Positions 1 through 13,400 of a stretch of 64,000 bases of DNA are shown piece by piece; position 1 is the stretch's first letter, and the number at the start of each line of letters is the position of its first letter. Source of the DNA: Vanilla planifolia (Eukaryota; Streptophyta; Magnoliopsida; Asparagales; Orchidaceae); NCBI GenBank assembly GCA_023846275.1, contig CM043869.1:32370737-32434736 (forward strand). The letters run 5' to 3'. The notes under the pieces were generated by a model. It saw only the letters and a program-made list of their open reading frames with translations, had not been told where the DNA came from and searched no databases. A program made the position numbers and the translations under genes.

Positions 1-396
1 AGAAATTGCATATTAAACTTTCATTTTCCTATTCATAAGATCAAAATCCCTATGTTTTTCAAACAAAAGAAAATTCAAGTTTATCACATAGGGAATATGG
101 AATAGATAGAATTTTGATGTCATCAACCACAGTCCTGCATATAATGAAAAAGTTGATGGCTACATATCCTCATATCTTATATGCATAGAAACTCAACAAC
201 AAGCACTTTGAAGCCCAGTGGACGTTCTAATTATGCTGTTAATTAGCTATGAAAAAAAAAATCACAAATGATTTGACTTGATTTTCATGTAGCAGCCAAA
301 GTTCAAACTGACTTGAACTATATAACATATCATGTAATGTTATGTACAATGCAGATAGCATAAATATACTTAAGTAAATGTATAAAAAAAAAAAAA

Positions 397-787
397 AGCA
401 AATGTAAGGAAATTTGTTGAAAAAGATGTTTCAACTCAAGTGAACTTGATCCTGGTTTAAGTTCAAAATAAAGTCATCCTAACCAAGTGCGATTATAATG
501 CAAAAGTTACACACACATGGGTGTGTGTGTGTATATATATTTTAAGCACATGTAAAGAAATTCAATGAAAAAAATAGTTCGAGTCAAGCAAGCTTGATCC
601 TGGATTAAGTTCAAAATAATTTCATCCAAAACTAGTGCCATAAAATGCAAAACTTACCACATATATACATATGTTAAATACTTGTAAAGAAATTCGATGA
701 AAAAAATATTTCAAGTCGAGTTAGATGCTGGATTGAGTTGAAAATAACATCATCGTTACCAAATGCCAATATAATGTAGAACTTACC
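397..787 (-). repeat. Three tandem copies of the intron-16 splice-donor segment
   Basis: Copies lie at about 397-510, 540-658 and 673-787, 115-120 bp each and separated by AC/AT-rich spacers. The third abuts exon 16 and supplies the real donor (GTAAGTTCTAC on the minus strand). The second keeps GTAAGTTTTGC at the equivalent place (657-652); the first has GTAACTTTTGC. Shared text includes TGTAAAGAAATTC, a GATCCTGG-like motif and TTCAAAATAA. Similarity stops within one or two bases of the exon boundary. Confidence 0.8.
509..540. repeat. AC/GT/AT microsatellite
   Basis: A short (AC)n, GGG, (TG)n, (TA)n run that can fold partly back on itself, located between the first and second donor-segment copies. 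Confidence 0.8.
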
Positions 788-913
788 ATGAGCTGCATCA
801 TGAGAAGTTGGTGACTGACCAGAGCGACCTATCCAAAACTGTAGCCTCTCAGCAGCAATTTCTTCTTCCACACCATAAACTTTGGCTCTCCTCCAGAAAT
901 ACATCAGCCATGC
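787..913 (-). CDS. SCD2: SCD2-like exon 16, last exon in window
   Basis: Encodes [20 protein letters not shown], then [20 protein letters not shown] and the first base of codon 524. Nearly identical to the family C-terminus. Donor GTAAGT at 786-781. The remaining C-terminal coding sequence is not found in 1-786. Confidence 0.95.
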
Positions 914-3900
914 CTAACAACGAGGATCGATATAAACATATATCTAATGATTACAACTCATATTGAGCAACATAGCAGAAGTAAACAAAACTAAAAGCTT
1001 GAAGATAAAACAAAATTGAAGACAGCCCTTATTTATTTTCCAAGATTTTGGATCCAAGTGGATGTTAGTATACTATAATCTATTGTGATGCTAAAGGGAA
1101 GCTCGGTTTACAAAGCATTGAAGCATTGCTACCGGGGCTTAATTGAAGCAAATAAAGTGGTTCAGTAATCTATTTCTTGGTAAGCAACCAGAAAATGTTT
1201 CCACAAACATTTTCAAACATGCATCCGCTTAACATTGTTCATTTACGAAAAGTACCAGTTGTGAATCAGGTAAACTATTTAACATAAAGAAACCTGATTA
1301 CACACATCAACGTAAAGAATTAATTATGGGCTACAAAAAGGTGAAAGAAATTTAAAACTTATTCTTATATAATGAGACACTAGACTGAAGGAAAGCAACT
1401 TTAAAAAGACATCAAGGGCGTGACCTGGATACTGCACAGCAAGCAATTTAAATGCACCTTGCTCCACTAATATCGCTGGCTTCCATCATGTTCACCCTTG
1501 ATTTGCCTTGTTAGGAGATTGACTTAAGTTTTCACTCTTGGTTGGCATTTAAAGTACAAAACTTCAGTAACAAACCTTAACTATCTTGTATAATGTCAAA
1601 AGAAAATAGGTTCGCAGTACTAAACTGAGCTTAAAGAGTGCAGCTATCACATGTTTGCCCAAAACACGTTCAAAACTTAAATTCTTTTATAAGTTTCTAA
1701 TGTGCAATATAGCCCAGTGAGTTTGTGCATAGGCATGGGAGTCAAATCAACGAAAATAGTAACCTAGCAAGAATAGAACATGAGATGCTGACTTTTATAA
1801 TGATTTGATCTATATCCTGCCGTAGATCCACAATGAAGCAACAAACCCAATGTCATTGAGGATTAAAGAGGGATGGATCGACAACTTTGGTTAACATTAT
1901 TTCTATTCAATCTTCCATGTTGATTGTAGTGGAAAATAACGTTGGTAAGATTTCTATCCTCTTGAAAGGAAGCCAACTAGGATAGAAAGAATAAATCATA
2001 TTGCAGAGCAACACAATAAAAAAGATATGGGAAACATTCTTTATAAAAGAAAATCCCTTATTGTCCCATGAATGCAAGAGTCCAACAAGTACTTCGGTAC
2101 AACATCTTTGTAACTTCAAGCTCTCAACCACAAAACCTTGAATAGAACTTGTCATGTGAAGGTATTCTTCAAATCTTCTCTTGGATTCTCACAATACAGA
2201 TTGTCAAAATCTGTCATTCTCTCTCTATAAAACCTAACCAAGAACCTCAAAAGGCTCTCTCTCCAATCGGATCCTGACCTCTCCCCACAACATCTCAGCA
2301 CTCTCTTATGGGATATCTCACATGAACCTAGAAAAAATGGATGTAACCTATCTCTAAAATGCTCCATTTTTTAATCAATTCTGATCTATCTCAAATTTTG
2401 ACAAAGATATAAATCTCCTCAAAAAAGCAACATTTTCAAATCTAACCTAGTTTTGAATTAATTAAATCAAAATTTATCCCCAAGCTAGTAACATTACAAA
2501 ACTACAATCAAAATAATTTGTTTCATTTTTTATCCATCTATCTAATCTAGTTCAGATCTGTAGATAACTTTTGTATTTTAGCTATAACCTTTTTACTCCG
2601 ATATTAGAATTCAGTGATTTTGAGTCCAAAATTTATTCTCTTGTATGTTTTGGATCTCTATAAGGTACTTTTGTATCTTTTAATTTTTGACCAAATAAGA
2701 CATTATGAGTTAACCATAGTAAATAGGAATGTTAGCCAAAACACTTGCAAAAAGAAGTAACCTATCTCTAAAATGCTCCATTTTTGAATTAGTTCTAATC
2801 TATCTTAATTTTTGACAAAGAAATAAATGTCTTAAAGAAAACAAAATTTTCAAATCTAATCTAGTTTTGAATTAATTAAATCAAGATTTATCCCCAAGCT
2901 AGAAACATTCCAAAACTATAATCAAAATAATTTGTTTCGTTTTTTATTCATCTGTCCAATCTAGTTCAGGTCTCTAGATAACTTTCGTATTTTAGCCATA
3001 ATCTTTTTACTCCGATTTTAGAATTTAGTGATTTTAAGCCCAAAATTTATTCTCTTGTATGCTTTGGATCTCTTTAATGTTCTTTTGTATCTTTTAATTT
3101 TTGACTAAATAGAACGTCATTAGTTAATCATAGTAAGTAGGAATGTTGGCCAGAAAGACTTGCAAAAAGATGTAACCTATCTCTAAAATACTCCATTTTT
3201 TAATCAATTCTAATATATCTTAATTTTTGACAAAGATATAAATCTCCTCAAAAAAGCAACATTTTCAAATCTAACCTAGTTTTGAATTAATAAAATCAAA
3301 ATTTATCTCCAAAACTAGTAACATTCTAAAACTGCAATCAAAATAATTTGTTTTGTTTTTTATCCATCTCTTAGATCTAGTTTAGGTCTCTAGATAACTT
3401 TTGTATTTTAGTCATAACATTTTTACTCTGATATTAGAATTCAATGATTTTGAGCCCAAAATTTATTCCCTTGTATGCTTTGGATCTCTATAAGGTTCTT
3501 TTGTATCTTTTAATCTTTGACCAAATAGGACATTATGAGTTAAAGTAGGAATGTTGGCCAAAAAGACTTGCAAATGGCATGAACCTTTTTCTACTTTTTT
3601 GTTGAACATATACAACAGACAAACATTAGATGAAACCGTGATTTCTAGGCTAAGTGAACCATTGTAGATAAAAAAGGGCTATATCTACGCTACTAGCAAA
3701 ATTGTAAAAAACCTAAAGAGTTATCAGCTATCAATCCAGTCGAGTACACTGCAATGGTTATACCCTATGAAATGTTAAAAGAATACAAGAAACAGAACTT
3801 TTCAGGGATTTAGAAGAAAGGTCTTCTAGAAAAGTTATTCTGATTGGTATGCATGTGACAAGTGTGAAATAAAATTTATGCAGGAAATAATTGAACGCAG

Positions 3901-4379
3901 GTAATCATGCAGAAGAATGATGAACAGTCTTTTCAGGCTTTCACAATTCAAGAAGAGATCCACCAACCTCTTTGAACAAGACATCTTCAGATTCCTCATC
4001 GCTTAATTCTGGAAAGTGAAAAGAGAAGAACAAGTACTTTATATAAAACTAATTCAAAATAAAACAGCATCCAGGAAAAACAATGAAGATGGCCTCATGT
4101 CAATATCAGCTGTGCATCAAATATACAAGTTATTGCAGCTGAATGCAATGATTATAACCAAAAACATCGATATTGATTCCTGATACAAAAGCAGCTTAAA
4201 TGCTAGACAACGTTTTTACATGAAGTTTGTAGATTAATCATCGTGGAGAGATGGATGAACAACACTTGTATGTTTAAAAAATATATGTATCTCTCTTTTT
4301 CTCTCTCTTTATATACATATATATGTATATATATGTATATATATGTATATATATATGTATATATATGTATATATATATG

Positions 4380-4420
<41 letters not shown>

Positions 4421-7400
4421 TTATGTATGTATGTATAAGTGTGCGTATGCATGAAGTTATATGGCTAGCGACCAGACTTAGAGCTAAAAGTCGTAAAACA
4501 ACTTAATTTGCTAGATGCATATGCTTTGAATAAAAGTTGTATCAATCTTGTTGATTGCATATTTTATGAAATGATCATAATTGTCGTGTATTTATGTAAT
4601 GATCATTATCTATAGCATTCATATAGTATCATCAACTATATAAGAAGCTATAACTATGACATCACTATTTTTTAAAAGCATATGTTCTGCAATATTTCAA
4701 ATAAATTACTTAACTTGACTAGAGATAAATATTGTCAAGTCTTTTTTGTAAGCTAAAGTAAACATCTTTATTGGGATTTTTTGACCCTATGAAGCACTTA
4801 ACCAACCATCTACCCTATGAGGTAAAAGCAAAAGGTTTTGCATAATATAGATTGAAGTATCCTTTTGCAAGATATATTTTTATTTTAAAAGATTCTATGC
4901 AAAAAGGTTTGCATTGAAAATTACATATGTGAAGCATATGTAACTACAAGGTGTTTACTTTTGTGTCCTATTACTTCAAACTAAACCTTTACAAAAATTG
5001 GACTCAAATTTCAAACAATGAAGGAGATGGAATGGAAGGTTAGCTTTCTATTTTTATTCAAGGATGCCCCTTTTAGTTGATTGGAAAAGCTTGGTATTGT
5101 ACATGTAACTAGGCAAAGAGTACCACAACTTCATATTCTTTGCAATTGTAATGAAGTTAATCCCTATATTCAATAAACAAGTAAATATTAATATAAAAGT
5201 TATTATATTTAAGTAACATTTTTTGTTAACCATGAAAAATACAAATTATGTACAGGATACACGACAAAATTTACTCACATCATCCCTTAATAAGTGATGT
5301 TGAGCTTAAGAAATTTGGGGAGATTAAATTCATTAATTGGTTTAAGAATTTGGCAACTATCATCTCAACACAGTGTTATTTTGACAATGAACCAATACCA
5401 CACTTAATTCAATTAGATTAAAGTTGTCTAATAATCTCTGTAAGTGTCAAACCAACATTAGTTGACCATCATGCTTAGCACAACACTACAATAATTACTT
5501 AATCAACGGTTTTAAATTCCATTCATAAAATATGACAAAAAATAAGAAAAAAATGAACGATGAATTTGTAAATAATAGTTGCTACAGTGTCTACGAGAAT
5601 GACTAATATGGCATGTTTGTTCATATAATGAAGTTTTAACATTTCGGTAAAGACAACAATGTGGTACTTTTAAGTGTGAATGGTATAATAGTGAAAAGAA
5701 TATTAAAGAAGATCAAAAATATGCTTTAGTAGGTAGTAAATTCAAATCTTGTCTTGTTAATAAATAGTTAATACAAAAAAAGTAGGCTTATTATAATATA
5801 TTTCTAGTTGTAAAATAGATGAGAGTAACTAGTGAGTTTTGTATAAGACAAAATAAAAAGAAACATTTACAAAGACCAAACTAATATCAAATATATGCAT
5901 GTTAATGTCAATGATGTACTGCAAGAGGATAATCAAATCACTATTATGCTTATTCTTCCAACTCTAGAATTTGATAACTCAATAATGCTTGGGAAAAATG
6001 ACTCCTCAAAATAGAAGAGTTGCAAAGCATTAAAGAGAGTAGCCAAAGAGAGTTGTATTGATACATTTCATTTCAAAAGAATTAATCAAATATGAAGATG
6101 ATGAAAAGGAGCATAAAACATCTAACACTAATGAAATGAGCAAAATTGACACAAAGTTTGATAAAAAAAATGAATAAGCTACATTGTAAAAGTATTTTAA
6201 GTTTTGTATTAAAACCAATCAAACTTTTTATTTAGATGTGCGGGTACATACAGGATGACCAAAGGAGAGAGTACTTCTCGATTAAGAAATGCTAAACCTT
6301 TTGAGGGCCCAAATTTCCTTCTCAATCTACTAAGGAGACTCGTGATGTTGTATGCAAACCCAAGACAAAGGGATGGAATAGACAAATGTGTGTACCCATG
6401 GACTCGGGATTAATGCCTTTACTCATTCTGTCTACAGCAAACAACATGTAAGTTTGTTAAGTTGCATATGCATGTTAAGATACTAACACACAATATATAT
6501 GGGATGATTAGAGAGCCACATCGAATCTTGTCATTAATATGTATGCCCAATTTAATGGTCCATGGACCAATTAGAGGTGGAATTTCATAGAATTAATGAG
6601 AGATGATATTTGCTTTGTTTACTATTAATAATTTTATTGTATTACTTAATATGATCATAACATATATCAATGTCATTTCATTTAAATTCATAAATTCTTA
6701 TTAGAGAAATGGGCTTGATCAAATACCATGCCACCATGCTACATTTAAGAGATTGTCAGCTTCATTAGAGGTGTTCTCTTTAAATCTCTTTTGGACTATA
6801 TTCACCATTGCAACATGACTAAAATATAATGAATTTCGTCAAGTCTGTAATAAGATGAGTGCACTTGAGTATATCTAGCCTCCAAACGCATAACAGAGTA
6901 AGCAAAATAAATTAGGCTAATCTTTAACATCAAGTTCAAAGGATCAATGGTTTAATAATAGGTCTATTAAAGATTCCATTGCAACTGGATCAAACACTAG
7001 CTCAAGATCATGTTGAAAATGTTTGATTAGATTTTGACACAATTCAAGTTTTCTAGGGGGAGGATTCAAATGGTTCTCGATTCGAGCAAGGTCATGTTGG
7101 GATCACTTTGAGCTTGTTTCAAAAAAAAAATTAACTTTTTGATTTTTTATTTATATTTTTGTCAAAGATAAGTTCATATAATTATTTATATTGAATATAC
7201 CAATATAAGTTACTATACTTTCATTAAATCTAATTTTCAGCTAATCTAATTATGGTTCAAAATTGGCTCATAATCTGGTCCAAGTTGATATTTTAATTCA
7301 TATTTCATCTCAATCACTACAATTTGAGCACAAATCATGCTAAAATCTGGCTTAAATTTTGAGAATTTTTTATTATAATAACTTTCATAAGCTATATCAG

Positions 7401-10400
7401 TAAAGGAAAAACACATCATTCTCTCACTTGTAGTTGCCTTGCCATTAGGACCACACCAAGGAGTAGGTGAGTCGATTATCCGTCAATGTCAAAGCCCTCA
7501 TCATCTTCTCCCATGATTTCAATCTCATCATTTTGCAAAACCCTTGTCGGCATCAGTCTGTGTAACTTCCATCTCCATTTGTACTTGAAGCCTCTAATCC
7601 AATCCAGATGTTAAACTCTTCCCGTTAACAGCCAACTCTTCGAACCATCAACCACCACTCCCATGCACCCCTATGACTACAACCTCATTGTGTGTCGCAA
7701 GTTGAGAGGGCTGACCTTCACACTGCGATCTCTACTTTACCATCTTTAGTCATTGTCCTACTTTCTTCGGCTCCTGTTTCTGTTCAGGTTTCTTCACCTC
7801 CTTCAGTTTCGGCTCTTACAATAGTATCTTTGCTAAGGTAGTTAAGGGAATTACAGCCCCCTCTTCTCTTCAGCTGCAACCTATCAGTCTTTTCGAGAGG
7901 TCTACAACTCATTCACGACAATCATTTGTGGATATTATTCAGTTGCACCCCAAGCCTTCTACCACTGGAGATCTTGTTAATGTTAATCACAATATCATAG
8001 ATCAGCCAGTTATTCTAAGGGATGACACCATATACAAAGGAAGGAAGACACTTTTTTTCTCCAACGATGATGTGAATTTGCTTTCTTGCCCTTTCAAGGT
8101 TGCTTTGGTCGATAAATTCTCCTCGGGCTGCCTTAGCATGGAGCCCTTGCAGAAAGATTTTTTAGCAATTTACAAGTTTTTCAATTAGACTTCTAAGCCC
8201 TAGGCATATTTAATTCGATTTGAATGAGAAGAATTTTCTTAGGTGCTATTTGTGCGGGGCTTTAGACCTTTTCATGAATTCCTCATGAGAATATTCAAGT
8301 GGTCATCATTTTTCTCCATTGAGTAAAAGTTTCTAATCATACTTATTTGGATCCGCTTCCTCATTTTCCAGTGTACTTCACTAAGGGCCCATTTTTCTTT
8401 ATAGGCCAACTTATACATGAACCTCTTAAAATTGACACAATAATTGTATCCTTTGCATGACCTAGTGTAGCAAAAATATGTATGAAAATAAATCTCTTGA
8501 ATGAGTTGTCATATAAAATATGGATAGATAATGGTAGAACTAGTTTTTGGCAAAAAATGGAATATAAAAATCTCCAAGTTTTGTACTCTTTGTTGCGCAC
8601 TCAATTTCAAAAGAATTAACCTATCATCTGAACTCCAAGCAAATTCATAAGAATCAATAACCCAATATAAATCACATTGTGGAAAATCAAAAAATCTGGA
8701 AACAAAAGAATAACCCTAAATAACCACAAGCAAAAAAAGTAAATACACAGCCAAGCTCATATAATATTGTCATTTATCATACTTATTCTAATTAGGATAC
8801 CATTGACCTAATTCTTATCTCTACTATACGTATCTTTATTAATCAAATTATTGTCTCTAATGTCTCTTCTAACCTTGTTACTATCAAAACCGTCAATTCA
8901 GATTTTATTTATTCTATATCAGATTCACTTCAAAGAATTGATTTCTCATAGCAGGACAGCATCTTCATTAGAATCACATCAATCCCCTTTCCACATTGAA
9001 CTCTCAGTTAAAATAGTACCATTCAATGAGTGTGTAATGAAAACACGTCATTTGAACCTTACCACAAGATTTTATTATGTCTAAAAGAAATGTATGACTA
9101 TTAATCGTAATAAAGAGATAGGACCTTAAAAGCTTTTAGAATGAACTTTCACCCATACTTTATCAGAGACAATTGTAGCTAATGATAATTTGGTTTTATC
9201 AGATTTCTCTAATGACTACCTTTCCCTAAATTTAGTAAAAAATCTCCCAATTCGTCAAAACACCACAAGGGGAAAAGGGAAACCTTATAGGAATAAACAT
9301 TAATCTTTACTAACCATTATTAGTATTTTGATATGTCAGTCATCTATTGAATTTCTTGTATTCTATTGGATGCAAAAAAAAATAAATTAGTTTTTTAAAA
9401 AAAATACTGAGAAATTTTTTATCTTTAGATTCCTTTTATAAGGCAAGAGTAGCTTATAGTAAGATTTATGTTTGAATAGTCGTCTTTTGGAAAATTTGCA
9501 AGTCATGATAATAGTTTTTTTATTAACCACAAGCAAGTTACTTTTAGGCCCAAAGCCATGGGCACCCGCCCACCTATCATGAGATTTTTGGTCATGCTAT
9601 AAGACTAGGAGGGATGAGAGTGACAATGTTGAGGAAAGACTAAGCATATATTGTAAGTGTTGTCTTAGTTTTTACTTTTTAACATTTGATATTTGTTTTT
9701 ATGCAATAGAGGTATTGAGACGTAATCACTCAATGCTACAAGAATCTATCCAACCATCTATTATCCAATTTGATGCATGGTACTATATTGTTAAAGAGCC
9801 CTTTAAAAGCGAAGTATATGTATTCTCCCCTTGTACAACCATTGATATGATAATATCCCAACATGCATCATTCCTATAAAAGCGAAGTATGTGTATTCTC
9901 CAAAATGTTCATCATTCCGATACAAAGCCTTATTAAAAAGATGTCAGTAAAGCTTCAAGCACAAGTTTCTGCAAATGGAATGCAAGTTTTCATATAGGAA
10001 TGATGAACATTTTGCATTAATAAGACTTTGTATCCTAAACAATGACATCAAACCATAGCCCAACACATTATTTAGGTTGTATCTCCTTTTTTTTTTTTAA
10101 TTATGTAACAAAGCTTTGTTTATAAAAAAATGAAATTTCATTTTGCATATATAAGTGATTGTTAAATCTCAATATATTGTATGAATGTGATAAAAAATTA
10201 GTTTTGTCATACTCTATACCTATAATTGATGCTTTCAAATATAAATATTCAAAAATAAAATAAAAAATGATTATAACTTCTAACAATTTTGTGATAATAT
10301 TTTTTCATCTAAAAAGGTATTTTGTGATGACAAATTTCAACCAAACATTGCAAAAAGCCAACACAATTACCATCACATAACATCTTATGATGATGTTTAT

Positions 10401-13400
10401 GGAAGACGACACGTGCTGGAAGGATGTCATTACAAAAAACTTAATGTCGGCATTTTAAGAATCAGTAAATGATTCTATCATCACAATTGCCCAACATTTT
10501 TTTATGGTTAATTGAATTAAATTATCATTATCTTAGTTATCCATCATTATCAACAAAAAGTCTTAAATGCCCATTAACTAGGGTAACCTAAAAGAACACC
10601 TTAAAACAATTACATTCTATAATTAACAATTTTTCATTAATATCCCACCAAACTTAATTATTTTTAAAATTCACATGCCACCTCTTCTTTAGTCTTATTA
10701 TTCCCCTATTGTAAAATTCTAAAAACTTACAGTTTCTAAAAGGTCTATTAAGTGACTCATAATTTATTTCCCCAAATTAACTAAGTTGAATTTCATAAAA
10801 GTATCCTTAATTGATAACAAATTAAACCTCGTTCCAATACATTCATATCTAACTTCATTTTTTTTAATATAACCACTATCAAACTCTACATCTCACCTAT
10901 GAAAAACTTATTTTATTAATATATTTGTAATTTATAAGCCAAAATTTGGTATTATATAACATTGGTGGCTTCATTGTAATCCCATAAAGCTTACCTCAAA
11001 TGGAATGCTTCAATTGCAAAAATAATGGGAGTACTCAAACGAACCAAATCTATGAAGATTATATTAGTAATATTGTCATCAAAATTTTCATCATTCTATA
11101 GTAAAAACCCAAGATAAGGTGATCTTCCATTCTTTGATACTACATTGTCACATTTATAATTTATATGTCAATTGAATTATTTCCTTGAGTAAATTAATTT
11201 TTCATATATTTTATTTTAGATCTACAATGATAGAACCCTTGAATTACAATGTTATTCTACTCTAAATTTTTATTTAGACTTTGCAAAGTCCAAAAACTCT
11301 TCATTTTAATAGTCACTTCATTTTTTTCAATAAATTATTCAATAATATCCAACCATACAAAGCTTTTTTAATAGTCTCTTGTCATCCCTTCTTTTGGCTT
11401 CCTCTTAGCCTATGATAAACACAAAAATATTTTATCTATGAAAGGGGCCAATAAGTGAATGACAATTTCTATCCCCAAACAATCTAAATTGATTTGTCCA
11501 AAGTTTATCAAAAATTGATGCTACGTCAACCTTCTCTTAAATAAACTCATTTCTAGCTACATCTTTTCGAGCATAGTCACAATCAATTTCAGTATCTCTA
11601 TAAATTCATCCTTTTAATATTCTTAAACGTCATAGGCTAATAATCAATATTATATAACTTTGGTAGTTTAATTATAATAGTATAAAAGTTATCTTGAGGA
11701 ATGTTCTAAAGTTTTATTTAAATATTACAAGGTTCAAAAGATCATTTTTAATAGTTTCATTTTTTTAATTAACATCTATTCATTAATATTCAATCATATT
11801 AAGTCATTTTTAATAGTCACTTGTCATCTCTTTTTTTTTTTCTCTTCCTCCTTGAATAGACAATTTCAAAAACTTTATCTTTTAAACGGGCCAATAAGTG
11901 ATTTATAATTTATATTCTCAAACCACATAAATTAATTCTTCCAAAACTTATCCATAATTGATGCTACATCAACCTTCTTTCTAATAGACTTATTTCTGAC
12001 TACATCTTTTCAATCATAGCTAACATCAATTTCAGTATAATCTCTATAAAGTTCATCCTTTTAATATGCCTAAACTTCATAGGCCAATATAATTTTGACA
12101 GTTTAACTATAAACCTATAAAACTTACTTTGAGTGGAATGTTTCAATTAAAACTTAATGGAAGCACTCCGTTTCATCAAATCTATTTAAATCTTATTATT
12201 AACAACCCCAACAAAATCTCCATCATTGAAAAGTATTGACTTCAAGAAAAGTTCTCATTCTTCAATATTATAGTCACAATTATAAACTTTGTCATTTGAA
12301 CTAATTCCCTTATTAAATTATTTTTTTAATAAATTCTATTTCAAATCTATTAGAACAAAAGCATTGAAATTCAATATTGTTCTCTAGATTTTTATTTAAT
12401 CTTTACAATATCAAAAAACTATTCATTTTTAATAATCTCTTTATTTTTATCGATGAGTAACTCTTAATTAATACATAACCATATTAAATCCTTTCTAATA
12501 GTCTTGCGTATATTAAATCCTTTCTAATAGTCTTGGGTCATCACTTCTATTTTCATCTTTCCACAAAATTCTAAAGACTCTAATATTCTAAAGCACTACC
12601 ATTTAAAGCTCATTCTCTTAAAGCTTATTGTTAATCGATGTTATATCAACATTCTCTAAAATACTCACAACTATGCCTTGTTTATTATAACTATCATCAA
12701 TCTCATATATCTCATTTTTGTAAAACTAATTTTATTAATATGTTTTAATTTTAAAGGCCACATTCATTGTTTTAAAACTTTGATGGTGTCGCTACAATCA
12801 TATAAATCTCACTTCAAATAGACCATTACAAGTAAAAAACTAATGAGCACTCCATTTCATCAAATTTGTTTAGATCATAGTATTGAAATCTTTAGTAAAA
12901 TTTCAATAATTCAAGATTATAAAATCAGGATAAGTAGATGCTTAATTCTTTAATACTATATTATCATAGTTATGAATTCTCTATCATTTGAGCTATTTCC
13001 TTGAATGAACTGATTTTTCATATATTCGATGATAGATCTTAAAAACCATTAAACTTGAATGTTGTTCTCCTCAAAAGTTTTATTTAATCTTTGTAAAGCA
13101 CAAATATATGAAAAAATAGGAGTGGAGAAATGCCTCTCAACACCCAAAAAGGTAGTAGGCTAGCATAATACATATTCGTTACATGTATATGTATTGACTT
13201 GTGAGCATTCTTCATTATATCAGATAAACGTATTAGCAAGTAGAAGTCATAAATTTAAACCATGTGATTGAAACAGCAAAATCAATTACAAAAACTGGGA
13301 GAGTATTCTTTAACTTATGAGTACTGGTTAATGACAATGCCCAAAGTGAGAGTTAGCATTACCAAAGGCATCCGTGAATTTATGATCGGAAGGTGATTTA

